Below are positions 12,224 through 13,536 of a stretch of 13,536 bases of DNA, one piece after another. The translations under genes were made by a program, and so were the position numbers. How positions within the stretch are numbered: the stretch's first letter is position 1; each line of letters opens with the position of its first letter. The notes under the pieces are model-generated. The model was not told the DNA's origin. It worked only from the letters and a program-made list of their open reading frames with translations, and did no database searches. Location of the stretch: NCBI GenBank assembly GCA_937885735.1, contig CALABN010000166.1, positions 1 to 13,536 of the forward strand. Direction: 5' to 3'. Source of the stretch: an uncultured Bacteroidota bacterium. GTDB taxonomy: Bacteria; Bacteroidota; Bacteroidia; Bacteroidales; SZUA-534.

Positions 12224-13536
12224 ATGAATGTGAACGTAAAACAACAAAGTGAAAATTTCTCTTATGCTGCTTGTTTGTCTTCCATATTGAAACATTATGA
12301 TCAGAACGTTCCCGTTGAGTCTGTTTGCCAATTTATGCCATTGGGAGAACAAGGAATGTGTACGTCAGATCTTGTCAAAGTTGCAGAGTCTGTTGGGCTG
12401 GTTGCAAAAGAAGTAATGTGTAAGGAAGATTCTTTGCCTCAAATACCATATCCTGCCATAGCATTTGTTAAATATGTTGACGGTGGTGTGGAACAGATTC
12501 GGTATGTTGTGGTTTTCGGATGCAAAAAAAGCATAATGCAGATAATGGATCCGAAAACAGGTCAACTTGAAAGCCAGCCAAAAGATGTGTTTTGCAATAA
12601 TTGGACAGGGAAGCTGTTCATTATTGATGCTATTGACCGTTTGACGATAAAGGGAACGATGTGGAAACGTTTTGTCGATTTGGCAAAACCTCATCGGAAA
12701 GCATTCCTGTTGGCATTTATCGGAGCCGCCATTTTCTCTGTTTTAGGCTTGTCAATGTCAATATACATAGAGAAAGTGACAGACAATGTGCTTGTTGATG
12801 GTAATGTCGGGTTGTTGAATGTGCTGAGTATAATTATGATAGTGATACTTGTACTGCAGTTTTCGATTGGCATTTTCCAAAATATCATAGCGGCAAGGTC
12901 CAGCATATTGATGGATGCGAGGTTGGTGATGGGGTATTATAGGCATTTACTTAATTTACCGCAGTCGTTCTTCGACACAAACAATGTCGGTGAAATCATT
13001 TCTCGTGTCAATGATGCAAACTGCATTCAGGATTTCATAAACTCTACAGTTATAAACATAATAGTCAATGCCTTAATTGTTATTTTGTCGTTCGTACTGA
13101 TGTTCTGCTACTATTGGAAATTGGCAGCGCTGATGTTCGCAGTAATACCCATATACGCCATTATATACTTCATAGCGGATAAATTAAATCAGAAGATTGA
13201 GCGTTCGGTGATGGAAGATACCGCAAGTGTTGAAAGTCAGCTTTTCGAGTCGTTGGATGGCGTAAAAACGATAAAGCAGTTCGGAATAGAGGAATATGCG
13301 AACCGAAAGACCGAAAAATGTTTTGTGAAATTGCTGTATTCTGTATATGATTCTATAAAGACCTCTGTTTTTTCTGATTTGTCGTCAGATTTTGTCTCTC
13401 GTCTTTTTACTGTCATTCTTATATGGTCGGGTTGTTATTTTGTTGTGGGAGGAGATATGACCATAGGCGAAGTATTACAATTGCCAGCATATCAAGCAAA
13501 CCTAAAGAAAGTAATGCAAGACATAAAATCTACAAG
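12224..13536 (+). CDS. C39-domain ABC exporter with a degenerate peptidase site, 3' end cut by window edge
   Basis: This gene encodes a peptidase-containing ABC transporter of the bacteriocin/peptide export type; 437 residues of the usual 700 or more are present. Residues 1-125 form a C39-like domain (VKQQ at 5-8, ACLSSILKHY at 16-25, then TSDLVKVAESVGL). The usual VKQ-x4-DCG pattern reads VKQ-x4-FSY here, so the catalytic Cys is Ser13. The catalytic His before the YVV strand is Arg93 (QIRYVVVF). Gln7 and Asp109 (IMDPKTG) are kept. From about residue 160 the transmembrane domain follows (YIEKVTDNVLVDGN, LNLPQSFFDTNNVGEIISRVND, SLDGVKTIKQFGIEE). The ATP-binding domain lies beyond the window. 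It sits in an apparent operon with the mini HlyD-like gene. Loss of Cys and His suggests a non-cleaving substrate-binding role, as in the C39-like domain of HlyB. Confidence 0.92.
   Translation, partial: MNVNVKQQSENFSYAACLSSILKHYDQNVPVESVCQFMPLGEQGMCTSDLVKVAESVGLVAKEVMCKEDSLPQIPYPAIAFVKYVDGGVEQIRYVVVFGCKKSIMQIMDPKTGQLESQPKDVFCNNWTGKLFIIDAIDRLTIKGTMWKRFVDLAKPHRKAFLLAFIGAAIFSVLGLSMSIYIEKVTDNVLVDGNVGLLNVLSIIMIVILVLQFSIGIFQNIIAARSSILMDARLVMGYYRHLLNLPQSFFDTNNVGEIISRVNDANCIQDFINSTVINIIVNALIVILSFVLMFCYYWKLAALMFAVIPIYAIIYFIADKLNQKIERSVMEDTASVESQLFESLDGVKTIKQFGIEEYANRKTEKCFVKLLYSVYDSIKTSVFSDLSSDFVSRLFTVILIWSGCYFVVGGDMTIGEVLQLPAYQANLKKVMQDIKST

Overview
The window looks like a chromosomal stretch of a Bacteroidota bacterium, most likely an uncultured or gut-type Bacteroidales. 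The reasons are the AT-rich composition, weak Shine-Dalgarno sequences, TAnnTTTG-type -7 promoter boxes, a Bacteroidales-like SerC, a SiaC/DUF1987 protein, and a C39-ABC/HlyD pair of the kind common in that phylum. No plasmid, phage or IS hallmark gene is visible.

Layout. (1) 1-1405: a divergent housekeeping pair, the 5' part of serC (minus) and an orphan SiaC-family phosphoprotein (plus) closed by a strong terminator. (2) 1847-4257: a GT-C-like polytopic membrane protein (plus) facing, tail to tail with an 8-nt gap, a DPM1/GtrB-like GT2 glycosyltransferase (minus). (3) 4343-10874: a tightly packed minus-strand operon. In transcription order it holds a tiny predicted lipoprotein, an LtaS-type alkaline-phosphatase-superfamily transferase (765 aa), an acyltransferase-3 protein, and a second LtaS-type transferase. 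The last gene is broken into three reading-frame pieces by two single-base, mutually compensating indels. (4) 10875-11641: a 767-nt gap without a convincing protein gene but with an imperfect direct repeat, several hairpins and a strong plus-strand terminator, so possibly a small RNA. (5) 11642-13536: an export module, with a very short HlyD-like protein followed by a C39-domain ABC exporter that runs off the window.

How the parts may fit. Blocks 2 and 3 together read as a cell-envelope or surface-glycan modification locus. A lipid-linked sugar donor would be made by the GT2 and used by the GT-C protein. Periplasmic phospho-group transfer (two LtaS-like enzymes) and acylation (AT3) would add further decoration. 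The two LtaS-like proteins and the acyltransferase appear to share a C-terminal beta-rich domain with a Y-[IL]-W-N signature, which suggests a common extracytoplasmic target. Block 5 is odd in both genes. The HlyD-like protein seems to lack the periplasmic alpha-helical hairpin, and the C39 domain has Ser in place of the catalytic Cys and Arg in place of the catalytic His. It may therefore export a substrate without cleaving a leader.

Limits: all family calls come from reading motifs by eye. No database search, structure prediction or read-level check of the frameshifts was possible.
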